Source: Homoserinibacter gongjuensis (GTDB lineage Bacteria > Actinomycetota > Actinomycetes > Actinomycetales > Microbacteriaceae). Taken from it: DNA of 64,000 nt. Positions 28,919-38,484 of this stretch are shown here, piece by piece. The stretch is from contig NZ_BSVA01000001.1 of the NCBI RefSeq assembly GCF_030161875.1, positions 1,860,001 to 1,924,000 of the forward strand, read 5' to 3'. The notes under the pieces are model-generated. The model was not told the DNA's origin and did no database searches. It was given only the letters and a program-made list of their open reading frames with translations. Position numbers and translations under genes: made by a program. How positions within the stretch are numbered: position 1 is the stretch's first letter; the number at the start of each line of letters is the position of its first letter.

Positions 28919-30202
28919 ATGTCCACACCGCAGTACACCGCCACCGGGGCGCCCGCCGCCTTCGCCGAACCGCAGCGCGCCGTCACGGGCGCCTGGATCG
29001 GCGCCTTCGCCGCCGCCTGGTTGGGGGTGTGGATGGCGCAGCTCGGTCCGTTCCAGGTGCTCCTGCCGTTGCAGGTCGACGCCGAGATCGGCAAGCCGCA
29101 GGATTGGACCGACTCGGTCGTCGCCTTCGGCATCATCTCGGGCATCGCCGGGTTCTGCGCGATCCTGGCGTTCCCGATCACGGGCTTCCTGTCCGACCGC
29201 ACGACCTCAAAGCTCGGGCGCCGCCGCCCGTGGGTGATCGGCGGCGCGGCGCTCTTCGCGGTGTCGCTCATCGCGCTCGGTCTCGTGCACGGCATCGTGC
29301 TCATCGCGGTCTTCTGGTCGCTCACGATCGTGGGCTTCTGCGTTCTCGCCTCGGCCCTCACGGCCCTCATCTCCGACCTCGTGCCGGTGCGTCAGCGCGG
29401 CTTCGTGTCGGGATGGATGTCGGCGCCGCAGGCCATCGGCATCATCCTCGGAGTGCTGCTGATCACCGAGGTGTTCGCGACGATCACCCTCGGCTACCTC
29501 GCGATGGCGATCGGCCTCGCGATTCTCGTGCTGCCGGTGCTGTTCGCCACCAAGGAGATCCCGATCACCAAGGAGCAGCGGCCCGAAGCGAGCTTCGAGG
29601 CGCTCGTGCGCGGCATGTGGATCTCGCCCCGCAAGCACCCCGACTTTGCCTGGACCCTCGCCAGCCGCGTGCTCGTCAACACCGGCAACGCGCTCGGCAC
29701 GGGCCTCCTGCTCTACTACCTCGCCTTCGGCCTCGAGATCGGCATCGACAACGCCGAGGAGGCGCTGCTGCCGCTCATCGTCGTCTACCTCGTGGGTGTC
29801 GTCATCTCGGCGCTCGTGGTCGGCTACCTCTCCGACCGCATCGCGCGCCGCAAGGTGTTCGTGATCTGGGGTTCGCTGCTGCAGGCGATCGCCGCGTTCG
29901 TGCTCGTGTTCGTCACGACCTACGAGGCCACCTTCGTGGCCGGTGCGCTGCTGGGCCTGGGCTATGGCGCCTTCCTCGCGGTCGACCAGGCTCTCGCCAC
30001 CCAGGTGCTGCCCGACCCGCACGATCGCGGCAAGGACCTCGGCATCATGAACATCGCGTTCCAGGTGCCGCAGGCCCTCGCGCCGCTGCTCGGGGCGTTC
30101 GTCGTGGACGCCCTCGGCGGCTTCCGCGGGCTCTTCATGCTGTCGGCGTTCGCCGCGATCGTGGGAGCCCTCGTCGTCTCGCTCGTGCGCAACGTGAAGT
30201 AG
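28919..30202 (+). CDS. MFS transporter, paralogue of the one at 24.8 kb
   Basis: This 427-residue, twelve-span carrier has loop motif LGRRRPW and repeated SDRIARRKVFVIWG, as in its paralogue at 24837-26123. The close similarity suggests duplication and divergence. Membership in a TetR-controlled operon with two oxidoreductive or PLP enzymes suggests it moves a substrate or product of that pathway, perhaps an amino acid or sugar acid, but this is inference. The start is ATG after an AGGAG site. Confidence 0.82.
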   Translation: MSTPQYTATGAPAAFAEPQRAVTGAWIGAFAAAWLGVWMAQLGPFQVLLPLQVDAEIGKPQDWTDSVVAFGIISGIAGFCAILAFPITGFLSDRTTSKLGRRRPWVIGGAALFAVSLIALGLVHGIVLIAVFWSLTIVGFCVLASALTALISDLVPVRQRGFVSGWMSAPQAIGIILGVLLITEVFATITLGYLAMAIGLAILVLPVLFATKEIPITKEQRPEASFEALVRGMWISPRKHPDFAWTLASRVLVNTGNALGTGLLLYYLAFGLEIGIDNAEEALLPLIVVYLVGVVISALVVGYLSDRIARRKVFVIWGSLLQAIAAFVLVFVTTYEATFVAGALLGLGYGAFLAVDQALATQVLPDPHDRGKDLGIMNIAFQVPQALAPLLGAFVVDALGGFRGLFMLSAFAAIVGALVVSLVRNVK

Positions 30203-30212
30203 GCGCACGCGG

Positions 30213-31427
30213 ATGCTGTCCCTCACCCCCAGAACGACCGTCCGTGGCGGAGGCCCGCGGAGTGGTGGCCGCAGCTGGCCGCCGCCACGGACGGGCTCGA
30301 ACCGCCCTACGGGGTCATCTCCGTCGAGGCGCTCGCCGCCAACGCCTTCGACATGCTCGACCGCGCGCAGGGCACCCCGATCCGCGTGGCGAGCAAGTCG
30401 GTGCGCGTGCGGGGCGTGCTGGATGCCGTGCTCGCCTTGCCGGGTTTCCACGGCATCCTGGCGTACACGCTGCCGGAGGCGCTCTGGCTCGCTGAGACGC
30501 ACGACGACATCGTGGTCGGCTACCCGACCGCGAACCGCGCGGCGATCGCCCGCCTGGCCGCCGACGAGCGGCTCGCCTCGCGCGTGACCCTCATGGTCGA
30601 CTCGCTCGCCCAGCTCGACCTCATCGACGCCGTCGTGGCCCCGGGCAAGCGCGCGAGCATCCGACTGTGCCTCGAACTCGACGCGAGCTACCTGAACCCG
30701 CTGCTCGGCCACATCGGCGTGCGCCGTTCGCCCGTGCACGAGGCAGCGGATGCCGCGGTGCTCGCCGCCGAGATCGTGGGGCGCCCGGGGTTCACCCTCG
30801 TCGGGATGATGGCGTACGAGGCGCAGATCGCGGGCGTCGGCAACAAGGGGCGGGCAAGCTCGCGATTCGCGCCATGCAGAAGGCGTCGGCCGCCGAGCTG
30901 CGCGAGCGCCGCGGGGTCGCCGTCGCGGCGGTGCGCGCGATCGCCGAGCTCGAGTTCGTGAACGGGGGCGGCACGGGCTCGCTCGAGTCGACCCACGCCG
31001 ACCCCGCCGTCACCGAGATCGCCGCGGGCTCGGGCCTCTTCGGCCCGCTGCTGTTCGACGGCTACGAGCACTTCCGCCCGGCGCCCGCCGCCTCGTTCGT
31101 GTTGAGCGTCGTGCGCCGGCCGACCCCCGACATCGCGACCGTTCTGGGCGGGGGCTGGATCGCATCCGGACCCCCGGACAGGACCGCCTGCCGCGCCCCG
31201 CCTGGCCCGAGGGCCTGCGGATGCTGCCGCGCGAGGAGGCAGGCGAGGTGCAGACGCCGCTGCGCGGTGACGCGGCGCGCGAACTCGCGGTGGGCGACCG
31301 CGTGTTCTTCCGGCATGTGAAGGCAGGGGAGCTCGCCGAGCACCTCGACGAATTCGCCCTGGTGCAGGATGGCCGCATCCTCGCATCCATCCCGACGTAC
31401 CGCGGCGAGGGGAAGGTGTTCCTGTGA
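30213..31427 (+). CDS. PLP-dependent D-threonine aldolase/amino-acid deaminase family protein (three frameshifts)
   Basis: The repaired 405-residue product matches fold-type III PLP enzymes of the alanine-racemase-like D-threonine aldolase/D-serine dehydratase family. The PLP lysine is in RVASKSVRVRGVL, and the C-terminal part has the metal-binding HVKAGELAEH. Breaks lie in runs at 30226-30230 (C), 30847-30850 (G) and 31176-31177 (G); one base at each restores a continuous frame. It begins ten bases after the MFS stop, and its TGA overlaps the next GTG. The reaction is uncertain within the family. Confidence 0.8.
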
Positions 31428-32770
31428 CGGCGACGACGCCCGATCAGACAGCGGAGGCGCTGCTGCGTACCTCCGGAGCATGGCGCAACTGGGGGCGATC
31501 GGAGGGCTCGCGGCCGGTGTTCCGCGCCTCGCCCTCGAGCGTCGACCAGGTGCAGGCGCTCGTGCGCACGGCGCGCGAGCGCGGCCTGCCGGTGAAGACC
31601 GTCGGAGCCGGGCACAGCTTCACCGCGATCGCGGCAACCGATGGCATCCTCGTCGACCTCGACCAGCTGCAGGGCGTGATCTCGGCGGATGTCGAGACCG
31701 GCCGCGTGCGCGTCGCCGCCGGCACACGGCTGCACCGGCTGCCCGAGCTTCTCGCCCCGTACGGGCTCGCGCTGCCCAACATGGGCGACATCGACAGGCA
31801 GTCGATCGCGGGCGCGACCTCGACCGGCACCCATGGCACGGGTCTGGGCTTCGGCGGCCTTGCGACGATGATCACGGCCGCCGTGCTCGTGACGGGCGAC
31901 GGATCGCTGCTGCGCGTCTCCGAGGCTGAGAACACCGAGCTGCTCCCCGCCGTGCGCCTTGGCCTCGGCGCGCTCGGCATCCTCGTCGAGCTCGAGCTGC
32001 AGCTCGTGCCGGCGTTCCTGCTGCGCGCCGTCGAGCATCCGGAGCCGTTCGAGGTGATCGACGAGTTCCGCGCGCGCGTCGAGGCCGCCGACCACTTCGA
32101 GCTCTACTGGTGGCCGCACACCGATCGCGTCATGACCAAGACCAACACCCGCCTGCCGCTGGATGCGGGACGTGCGCCGGTCGGGGCCTTCTCGAACTGG
32201 ATCGAGGAGGAGGTCATGTCGAACGGCGCCCTCGCCCTCATGTGCAACCTCGGGCACCTGGCGCCCGGAGTCACGCCGTCGATCAACCGCCTCGCCACCA
32301 AGGTCTACGGCGACCGCGAGTACGCCGACGATTCGTACGAGGTGTTCACGGCGCCGCGCCGGGTGCGCTTCCGCGAGATGGAGTACGCGCTGCCGCTCGA
32401 CGAGGTGCCCGCGGCGTTGCACGAACTGCGCGCGATGATCGACGCATCCGGATGGCGCATCTCGTTCCCGGTCGAGGTGCGCGCCGCCGCCCCCGACGAG
32501 AACTGGCTCTCCACCGCCCACGGCCGCGAGTCTGGCTACATCGCCGTGCATCGCTACGTGAAAGACGACCCGGAGCAGTACTTCCGCGCCGCCGAGCAGA
32601 TCTTCCTCGCGCACGGCGGTCGCCCGCACTGGGGCAAGATGCACTACCTGGATGCTGCGGTGTTCTCCGAGCGCTACCCGCGCTTCGGCGACTTCCTCGC
32701 GGTGCGCGACCGGCTCGACCCGCAGCGGGTGTTCCGCAACGCCTACCTCGACCGCGTGCTGGGGGCGTAG
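31424..32770 (+). CDS. D-arabinono-1,4-lactone oxidase family FAD-linked oxidase
   Basis: The 448-residue protein has an N-terminal FAD-binding-4 domain with VGAGHSF; His64 is the likely site of covalent flavin. The STGTHGTG motif and a C-terminal ALO domain ending HWGKMHYLDAAVF and RVFRNAYLDRVLG are present. Relatives oxidise aldono-lactones or polyols such as xylitol. It is cytoplasmic, with no signal peptide. It is translationally coupled to the PLP enzyme, an association seen in other actinobacteria. Confidence 0.87.
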   Translation: MTATTPDQTAEALLRTSGAWRNWGRSEGSRPVFRASPSSVDQVQALVRTARERGLPVKTVGAGHSFTAIAATDGILVDLDQLQGVISADVETGRVRVAAGTRLHRLPELLAPYGLALPNMGDIDRQSIAGATSTGTHGTGLGFGGLATMITAAVLVTGDGSLLRVSEAENTELLPAVRLGLGALGILVELELQLVPAFLLRAVEHPEPFEVIDEFRARVEAADHFELYWWPHTDRVMTKTNTRLPLDAGRAPVGAFSNWIEEEVMSNGALALMCNLGHLAPGVTPSINRLATKVYGDREYADDSYEVFTAPRRVRFREMEYALPLDEVPAALHELRAMIDASGWRISFPVEVRAAAPDENWLSTAHGRESGYIAVHRYVKDDPEQYFRAAEQIFLAHGGRPHWGKMHYLDAAVFSERYPRFGDFLAVRDRLDPQRVFRNAYLDRVLGA

Positions 32771-32792
32771 GGCCCCGCGCTCCCGCGTTTCT

Positions 32793-32881
32793 TGTCGAAA
32801 ATGCAGGAGTCATCCGGGCCTTCCCCCGTCAATACAGGGCGAGAGCGGACGACACGCCCGGGTTCTCCTGCATTTTCGACA
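32793..32881 (+). repeat. 89-bp inverted-end element, copy D
   Basis: Exact 17-bp arms at 32793-32809 and 32865-32881 surround 55 bases. The right interior GACGACACGCCCGGGTT is shared with copy A. A small CCC...GGG hairpin is centred 23 bases in. It sits between convergent genes. Confidence 0.92.
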
Positions 32882-32909
32882 AGGGGAGAGCGGATGCGGC
32901 GGGGGCCGG

Positions 32910-34379
32910 TCAGGCCGTCTTCCGCCGCAGGGTGAGCGCCGCGAGCACGAGCGCGCCGAGCGCGAACGCCGCCACGATGAGGATGTCGACGAGCACCTCG
33001 CCCGTGTCGCCGCCCGTCTTCACGAGGTTCAGCGCGTCGATCGAGTACGACAGGGGCAACCAGTCCGAAATGGCCCGCAAGGCATCCGGCATCTGATCGC
33101 GCGCGAGGAAGATGCCGCCGAGCAGCACCTGCGGCGCCACGAACACGGGCATGAACTGCACCACCTGGAACTCGGTGGTGGCGAAGGCGCTCGCGAGCAG
33201 GCCGAGCATCGTGCCGAGCAGCCCGTTCACGACGGCCACCAGCACGAGCAGCCACACCGACCCCTCCACCTCGAGGCCGCAGCCCCACACGGCCCAAGCG
33301 ACCGCCGCGGCCGCCTGTAGCGCGGCGAGGAGTCCGAAGGCGATCGCGTAGCCGCCGATGAAGTCGCCCTTGTGAAGCGGCAGCGTGAGCAGCCGCTCGA
33401 GGGTGCCGCTGCGTCGCTCGCGCAGCGTCGTGATGCTCGTCACGAGGAACATCACGATGAACGGAAACATGCCGAGCATCGCGGGCCCCACCTGGTCGAA
33501 CACGGGGGTGTCGTCGAAGATCCAGGCGATGAGGCCGACGAGGAGGGCCGGCACGACCACGAGCAGCGCGATCGTGCGCGGGTCGTGCCGCACCTGGGTG
33601 AGCACGCGCCCGGCGGTGGCGAGCGTGAGTCGCGGGTTCATGCCGCCCTCCGATCCGGCCGCGATGTCGCGTTCGACGAGCCGCAGGAACGCCTCGTCGT
33701 GATCGGATGCGCCGGTCACCGCGAGCAGGCCGTCGGGCGTCTCGTCGGCGATGATGCGGCCGTCGCGCACGAGCAGCAGGCGGTCGCAGCGCCGGGCCTC
33801 GTCCATGACGTGGCTCGAGACGAGCAGCGTCGTGCCCGTCTCCGCGAGCCGGGCGAAGAGCCCCCATAGCTCCTCGCGCAGCACGGGGTCGAGGCCGACG
33901 GTCGGCTCGTCGAGCACGAGCAGGCGCGGGGTGCCGAGCAGGGCGATGCCCAGCGAGACTCGGCTGCGCTGGCCACCCGAGAGCTGGGCTGCCAGGTTGC
34001 GCCGCACCGAACCGAGGCCGACCTCGTCGACGACGCGGGCGACATCCGTCTTCGGCGCCCCGAGCACGCGGCGGAAGTAGTCGAGGTTCTGCTCGACCGT
34101 GAGGTCGTCGTAGATGGCCGAGGACTGCGCCATGTAGCCGAGCTCACGACGCAGGGCGGCGTGGCCGGCGGGGCGGCCGAACACCTCGACGGTTCCGGAT
34201 GCCGTGCGCTGCGCCCCGATGATCGTGCGCATGAGGGTGGTCTTGCCGGCGCCGCTCGGCCCGAGCAGGCCCACCACCTGGCCCTCGGGGATGTGCGCGT
34301 CGACGCCGCGCAGGATGTCGCTGCGCCCGCGCCGTACGACGAGGTCGCTCACGACGACCGCCGCGGAATAATTCATCAC
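32910..34379 (-). CDS. Fused ABC exporter: ATPase plus ABC-2 permease
   Basis: The 489-residue product has an ATPase domain at about residues 5-215 (Walker A GPSGAGKTT, signature LSGGQRSRVSLG, Walker B LLVLDEPTVGLD). A six-span ABC-2 permease follows from about residue 247. An internal ATG at 33641 with a GGAGGG ribosome site opens the permease part, so two separate proteins may normally be made. Given the error rate in this window, the fusion could result from a missing base. A TetR gene lies directly upstream. Confidence 0.85.
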   Translation of the reverse strand: MMNYSAAVVVSDLVVRRGRSDILRGVDAHIPEGQVVGLLGPSGAGKTTLMRTIIGAQRTASGTVEVFGRPAGHAALRRELGYMAQSSAIYDDLTVEQNLDYFRRVLGAPKTDVARVVDEVGLGSVRRNLAAQLSGGQRSRVSLGIALLGTPRLLVLDEPTVGLDPVLREELWGLFARLAETGTTLLVSSHVMDEARRCDRLLLVRDGRIIADETPDGLLAVTGASDHDEAFLRLVERDIAAGSEGGMNPRLTLATAGRVLTQVRHDPRTIALLVVVPALLVGLIAWIFDDTPVFDQVGPAMLGMFPFIVMFLVTSITTLRERRSGTLERLLTLPLHKGDFIGGYAIAFGLLAALQAAAAVAWAVWGCGLEVEGSVWLLVLVAVVNGLLGTMLGLLASAFATTEFQVVQFMPVFVAPQVLLGGIFLARDQMPDALRAISDWLPLSYSIDALNLVKTGGDTGEVLVDILIVAAFALGALVLAALTLRRKTA

Positions 34380-34393
34380 GCGGTGAATTATTC
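34366..34393. promoter_or_regulatory. TetR-type operator at the tetR/ABC junction
   Basis: GAATAATTCA (34366-34375) and TGAATTATTC (34384-34393) are perfect ten-base arms around TCACGCGG. The palindrome covers the stop of the TetR gene and the start of the ABC gene, and is AT-rich against its surroundings. Confidence 0.65.
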
Positions 34394-35022
34394 GCCTGTC
34401 GCCCCCGGGGTGTCAAGAGTGCCGAAGTCCACGAGGTGCCACTGCACTACGGGACCGATGCGGGCTACCACGTCGTCGATGGGCGCCGAGGCGAGCGGCT
34501 CCGCCTGCAGCCCGGCCCGCACGACCATGAGGCCCACGATCTGCGAGGCGGCGAGCGTCGCGCGGAACTGCGCATCCGGGGCATCGATCGCCCCGGCGAT
34601 GCGGCCCAGCACCTCGCGCAGCACGAACTGCCGCAGCATCCGCGCCGCGAAGTCGTGCCCGAGCGCGGTGCGCACGAGCTGCCGCATGCGGTCGCGGGTG
34701 GCGGGTGTGTCGAGTGCCTCGAGCACCGCGCGAACCACGGTCTCACCGATGCGGTCACGCGGCGCTGCCAGCGCACGACGCACGATGTCCTGCGGGCGAA
34801 CGGGCGCCTCGAGCGACTCCATGAAGAGTGCGGCCTTGTCGTCGAAGTAGTGGTGCACGAGCGCCGGATCGACCCCGGCCCTCCGCGCCACCGCCCGCAG
34901 CGAGGTACCGTCGTAGCCGTTCGCGAGGAACTCCGTGCCGGCGGCCTTCAGGATCGCACCCCTCGCGTCGCCGTCGCCCTTGCGTCGCCTGCCGCGCCGG
35001 GGGCCGCATCCGCCTCGCTCAC
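34388..35022 (-). CDS. TetR-family regulator of the ABC exporter (frameshifted)
   Basis: The 211-residue regulator has a TetR DNA-binding domain (ILKAAGTEFLANGYDGTSLRAVARRAGVDPALVHHYF) with the C-terminal AcrR/Rv-like region. The frame breaks in the G run at 34999-35003; one more base gives an N terminus VSEADAAPRRGRRRKGDGDARG from GTG 35022. Without repair the frame runs on as a shadow to 35179. Its TAA stop lies inside the palindrome that overlaps the ABC start, so it probably binds there. Confidence 0.85.
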
Positions 35023-35058
35023 CCTCGCAGCATAGGCCGACCGCCCCGGGCGCACCCC

Positions 35059-35220
35059 GCGAGAAATGCAGGAGCTCCGCTCCCCCTCCTGCCAGAAATG
35101 CAGGAGTTCCGCCTCCGGGCGGGGCGACGACCCCCGGGATAGCGGGGTCGATCAGCCCACCCTCCTGCATTTCTCGCATGGGCGGCGGGAACTGGGGGCG
35201 CGCACTCCTGCATTTCTGGC
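35059..35220. repeat. Interleaved variant inverted-end elements (E)
   Basis: Four arms share the AAATGCAGGAG core of the 89-bp family. Arm 35059-35074 (GCGAGAAATGCAGGAG) pairs with 35162-35177, and 35091-35106 (GCCAGAAATGCAGGAG) pairs with 35205-35220. The two pairs overlap. A local hairpin CTCCTGC...GCAGGAG (35086-35106) competes. I see only this and the lemA promoter in the 312-base gap 35023-35334. Confidence 0.85.
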
Positions 35221-35321
35221 GTGCGGGCGGTCGATCGTGCGGGCGTCGATCGCGCCGTCCCTCGCAGAGCGGGTCAGCGCGCCCAGAGCGAACGGCCAGC
35301 GGATGCGTCCCTCCGTAGCCG

Positions 35322-35327
35322 TAGGAT
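35322..35327 (+). promoter_or_regulatory. Leaderless -10 box for lemA
   Basis: TAGGAT lies seven bases before the ATG at 35335. Confidence 0.55.
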
Positions 35328-35334
35328 GCTCGCT

Positions 35335-35907
35335 ATGGATCCCATCGCGCTCGTCATCCTCATCATCGTGGTGGTGCTCGTCGCCATCGTCGGCATCTAC
35401 CTGTGGTCGACCTACAACGGGCTGGTCAAGCTCAACGTGCGTGTCGACGAGGCCTGGAGCGACATCACGGTGCAGCTCAAGCGTCGTGCCGACCTCATCC
35501 CGAACCTCATCGAGACGGTCAAGGGTTACGCAGCGCACGAGAAGGGCGTCTTCGAGCAGGTGACCGCCGCGCGCGCCGCCACGGTGAGCGCCTCGACGCC
35601 CGCCGAGGCTGCGGTGGCCGAGAATCAGTTCCAAGCGGCGATGAAGTCGATCTTCGCGGTGGCCGAGGCCTACCCGCAGCTGCAGGCCAACCAGAACTTC
35701 CTGCAGCTGCAGGGCGAGCTCGTCGACACCGAAGACAAGATCCAGGCGTCGCGTCGCTTCTACAACGGCGGCGTGCGCGAGCTCAACACCAAGATCAAGA
35801 TCTTCCCGAACACGCTCTTCGTGCGCGGGCTCGGATTCACCGAGCGCGAGTTCTTCGAGGTGGCGGATGCCGCCGCGATCGCCGAGCCGCCCCGCGTGCA
35901 GTTCTGA
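35335..35907 (+). CDS. lemA: LemA family protein
   Basis: The 190-residue protein has one N-terminal membrane span (ALVILIIVVVLVAIVGIYLW) and a helical LemA domain. The conserved YNGLVKLNVRVDEAWSDI, QLKRRADLIPNLIETVKGYA and RRFYNGGVRELNTKIKIFP segments are all present. The molecular function is not established; it is often encoded next to M48 proteases, as here. A REP-like repeat separates the two genes. Confidence 0.93.
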   Translation: MDPIALVILIIVVVLVAIVGIYLWSTYNGLVKLNVRVDEAWSDITVQLKRRADLIPNLIETVKGYAAHEKGVFEQVTAARAATVSASTPAEAAVAENQFQAAMKSIFAVAEAYPQLQANQNFLQLQGELVDTEDKIQASRRFYNGGVRELNTKIKIFPNTLFVRGLGFTEREFFEVADAAAIAEPPRVQF

Positions 35908-35918
35908 TTCAGACCCGT

Positions 35919-35953
35919 TGGTCGAGTCGCCGCGCAGCGGCGTATCGAGACCC
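35919..35953. repeat. REP-like repeat between lemA and the M48 gene
   Basis: GGTCGAGTCGCCGCGCAGCG followed by GCGTATCGAGACC is a diverged unit with the same GCCGC-GCA-GCGGC core as the repeats near 1 kb. Confidence 0.65.
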
Positions 35954-35975
35954 CCGCACCTAGCACAGGCACCCC

Positions 35976-36868
35976 ATGTACTCCGCCATCGCGAAGAACA
36001 AGCGCAACACGATCCTCATCATCGTGCTGTTCCTCGTCATCATCGGCGCCCTCGGCACGCTCACGGCCTGGATCGTCGGCAACTGGTGGGTGGCGGGCAT
36101 CACGCTCGTCATCGCCGCCGTGTACGCGGTCATCCAGTACTACGCGGCCACGAGCGAGACGCTCGCCCTGACCGGCGCCATCGAGATCTCGAAGTGGGAC
36201 AACCCGCGCCTGTACCGCATCGTCGAGAACCTCGCGATCACCGAGGGGCTGCCGATGCCGAAGGTCTACGTGATCAACGACCCGGCGCCCAACGCGTTCG
36301 CCACGGGACGCGACCCCGAGCACGCCGTCGTCGCGGCCACCACGGGCATCCTCGAGATCATGGACGACGCGGAACTCGAGGGTGTCATGGCGCACGAGCT
36401 CGGCCACGTGAAGAACTACGACATCCGCGTCTCGCTCATCGTGTTCGGCCTCGTGATCGCGATCGGCCTCATCGCCGACATCGCGCTGCGGCTGACATTC
36501 TTCGGCGGGCGGGGCCGCTCGAACAACAACGGCGGCGGTCCGGCTGCGATCGTCATGCTCGTGATCGGCCTCGTCGCGGCGATCATCGCCCCCTCATCGC
36601 CGGCGTGGTGCAGGCGGCCGTGTCGCGTCAGCGGGAGTATCTGGCGGATGCGACGGGTGCCATGACGACGCGGCATCCCGAGGCGCTCGCCCGAGCCCTG
36701 GAGAAGCTCAAGTACTACGGACGCCCGGTGACGCGCACCAACACCTCGATGTCGCACCTGTGGATCTCCGACCCCAACAAGCCCGGATTCCTGCAGCGGC
36801 TGTTCGCGACGCACCCGCCGCTGGACGACCGCATCGCGCGCCTGCGCGCCAACGCCGACCGCTTCTAG
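35976..36868 (+). CDS. M48-family membrane metalloprotease, HtpX-like (frameshifted)
   Basis: The 297-residue protease has two N-terminal membrane spans, the zinc motif HELGH (in GVMAHELGHVKNYD) and the third ligand in REYLADA. HtpX-type enzymes degrade misfolded membrane proteins from the cytoplasmic side. The frame breaks in the C run at 36589-36593; one more C restores IIAPLIAGVVQAAVSRQREYLADA. The pairing with lemA is common. The accessory locus begins 21 bases after its stop. Confidence 0.92.
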
Positions 36869-36889
36869 GGTCTATCTGATCGCGCGACG

Positions 36890-38416
36890 TCACCGCAGGT
36901 TGAGGCTGACGGTGACGTAGGAGTGGGCGGGGAGGTCGAGTTCGAGCCCACGCGGGTGGGGTCGCACGGCACCGTGCGCGGCCGGCGCGACCGCGTCAAG
37001 CTGCTCCGGGGTGTTGTGCGCATCCGGCGCGGGCGCGGTCAGCACTCGGGCCTCGTGTCCGACGACCTCGCGTCCGCGCAGGTCGAGCACGACCGTGCGG
37101 TCAGTGTCGACGTCGAGGTTCGACAACGACACGAGTGCTGAGTCGCCCTTGACCGAGGCGGATGCTGAAAGCAGCGGCAGCTCGGAGCCGTCCACGGTGC
37201 GGGTGTCCACGCCGCGCAGGTGAACCGTGAGCGCCGAGGCGTCGTGATGCGCGACGTTCATGGCGAACACGTGGTACGTCGGGGTGAGCACCAGTGCACC
37301 CGAGTCGGGATCGGTGAGGATCATCGCCTGCAGCACGTTGACGGTCTGGGCGATGTTCGCCATCACGACCCGCTCGGCGTGCCGGTGGAATGCGTCGAAG
37401 TGCACCGAGGCGACCAGGGCGTCGCGCAGCGTGTTCTGCTGGTACAGGAACCCCGGGTTGGTGCCCTTGGCGACGTTCCACCAGGTGCCCCACTCGTCGA
37501 CGACCAGGCCCACCTTGCGGTGCGGGTCATAGCGGTCCATCACGGTGGAGTGGCGGGTGAGGAGCTCATCCATTCGGCGCGCCCTGGCCATCGCCGTGTA
37601 CCACTCCTCCGTGCTGAACCCGGTGGCATGGCCCTTGTCGGCCCAGGTGCCTGTCATCGTGTAGTAGTGCAGCGACACCGCCTGGAACGGGCGGGCCGGC
37701 TCGGTCGGGTCGGCAGCCAGGTCGTCGAAGGAGCGCATCAGGGTCTCGGTCCAGTGCAGATCCGCGTCGCTGGCGCCAGCCGCGATCCGGTACAGATCGT
37801 TGCCACCGTGGTTGCGCGAGTACGTGGCGTACTGCCGAGCCAAGGAAACGAACTGCTCCGCCCGCAGGTTCCCGCCACACCCCCATGGCTCGTTCCCCAG
37901 CCCCCAGAACGGCACCCGCCATGGTTCGTCGCGCCCGTTCGCCCGTCGCAACGCCGCCATGGGAGAGTCATCCGCGCGGGTCAGGTACTCGACCCAATCC
38001 GATACCTCGCTGACCGTGCCGGACCCGATGTTCCCCGACACATACGGGACGGCGTCGAGCAGTTCGCACAGGTCCATGAACTCGTGGGTGCCGAAGGCGT
38101 TGTCCTCCACCACGTCTCCCCAGTGCGAGTTGACCATCCGTGGCCGCTGATCGCGCGGTCCGATCCCGTCGCGCCAGTGGTAGTCGTCGGCGAAGCAGCC
38201 GCCCGGCCAGCGCAGGTTCGGGATCTGCAGGGCCCGCAGGGCCGCCACGACATCGGACCGGATGCCGCGCACGTTCGGGATCGGCGAATCCTCGCCCACC
38301 CAGAAACCGCCGTAGATGCAGCGCCCCAGGTGCTCCGCGAAGTGCCCGTACACGTGCCGACTGATCGTCGCTCCGGGAACGTCGAGGTCGATGATCGCTG
38401 TGGTGGGAGTCGTCAT
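36890..38416 (-). CDS. GH51 alpha-L-arabinofuranosidase
   Basis: This 508-residue enzyme removes arabinofuranosyl side groups from arabinoxylan or arabinan oligosaccharides. It has no signal peptide, so it acts inside the cell. The acid/base Glu176 is in GLGNEPWG and the nucleophile Glu308 in VVDEWGTW. The catalytic barrel is followed by a C-terminal beta-sandwich from about residue 390. ATG 38416 has an AGGAG site. It follows the LacI gene on the same strand, 68 bases on, and is the left end of the accessory locus. The frame is intact. Confidence 0.93.
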   Translation of the reverse strand: MTTPTTAIIDLDVPGATISRHVYGHFAEHLGRCIYGGFWVGEDSPIPNVRGIRSDVVAALRALQIPNLRWPGGCFADDYHWRDGIGPRDQRPRMVNSHWGDVVEDNAFGTHEFMDLCELLDAVPYVSGNIGSGTVSEVSDWVEYLTRADDSPMAALRRANGRDEPWRVPFWGLGNEPWGCGGNLRAEQFVSLARQYATYSRNHGGNDLYRIAAGASDADLHWTETLMRSFDDLAADPTEPARPFQAVSLHYYTMTGTWADKGHATGFSTEEWYTAMARARRMDELLTRHSTVMDRYDPHRKVGLVVDEWGTWWNVAKGTNPGFLYQQNTLRDALVASVHFDAFHRHAERVVMANIAQTVNVLQAMILTDPDSGALVLTPTYHVFAMNVAHHDASALTVHLRGVDTRTVDGSELPLLSASASVKGDSALVSLSNLDVDTDRTVVLDLRGREVVGHEARVLTAPAPDAHNTPEQLDAVAPAAHGAVRPHPRGLELDLPAHSYVTVSLNLR

Positions 38417-38484
38417 GTGTGCTCCTGTTGTCCGATGGTCTGCAGAACGAGTCGCACGAACCGGGCGTGCGTCGAGGAGGAGGG

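Noticed and set aside
34988-35179. Extended N terminus of the TetR regulator through the repeat region
   Set aside because: The extra residues translate the interleaved repeat and are low in complexity. Repair of the G run at 34999-35003 leads to a proper start at 35022.
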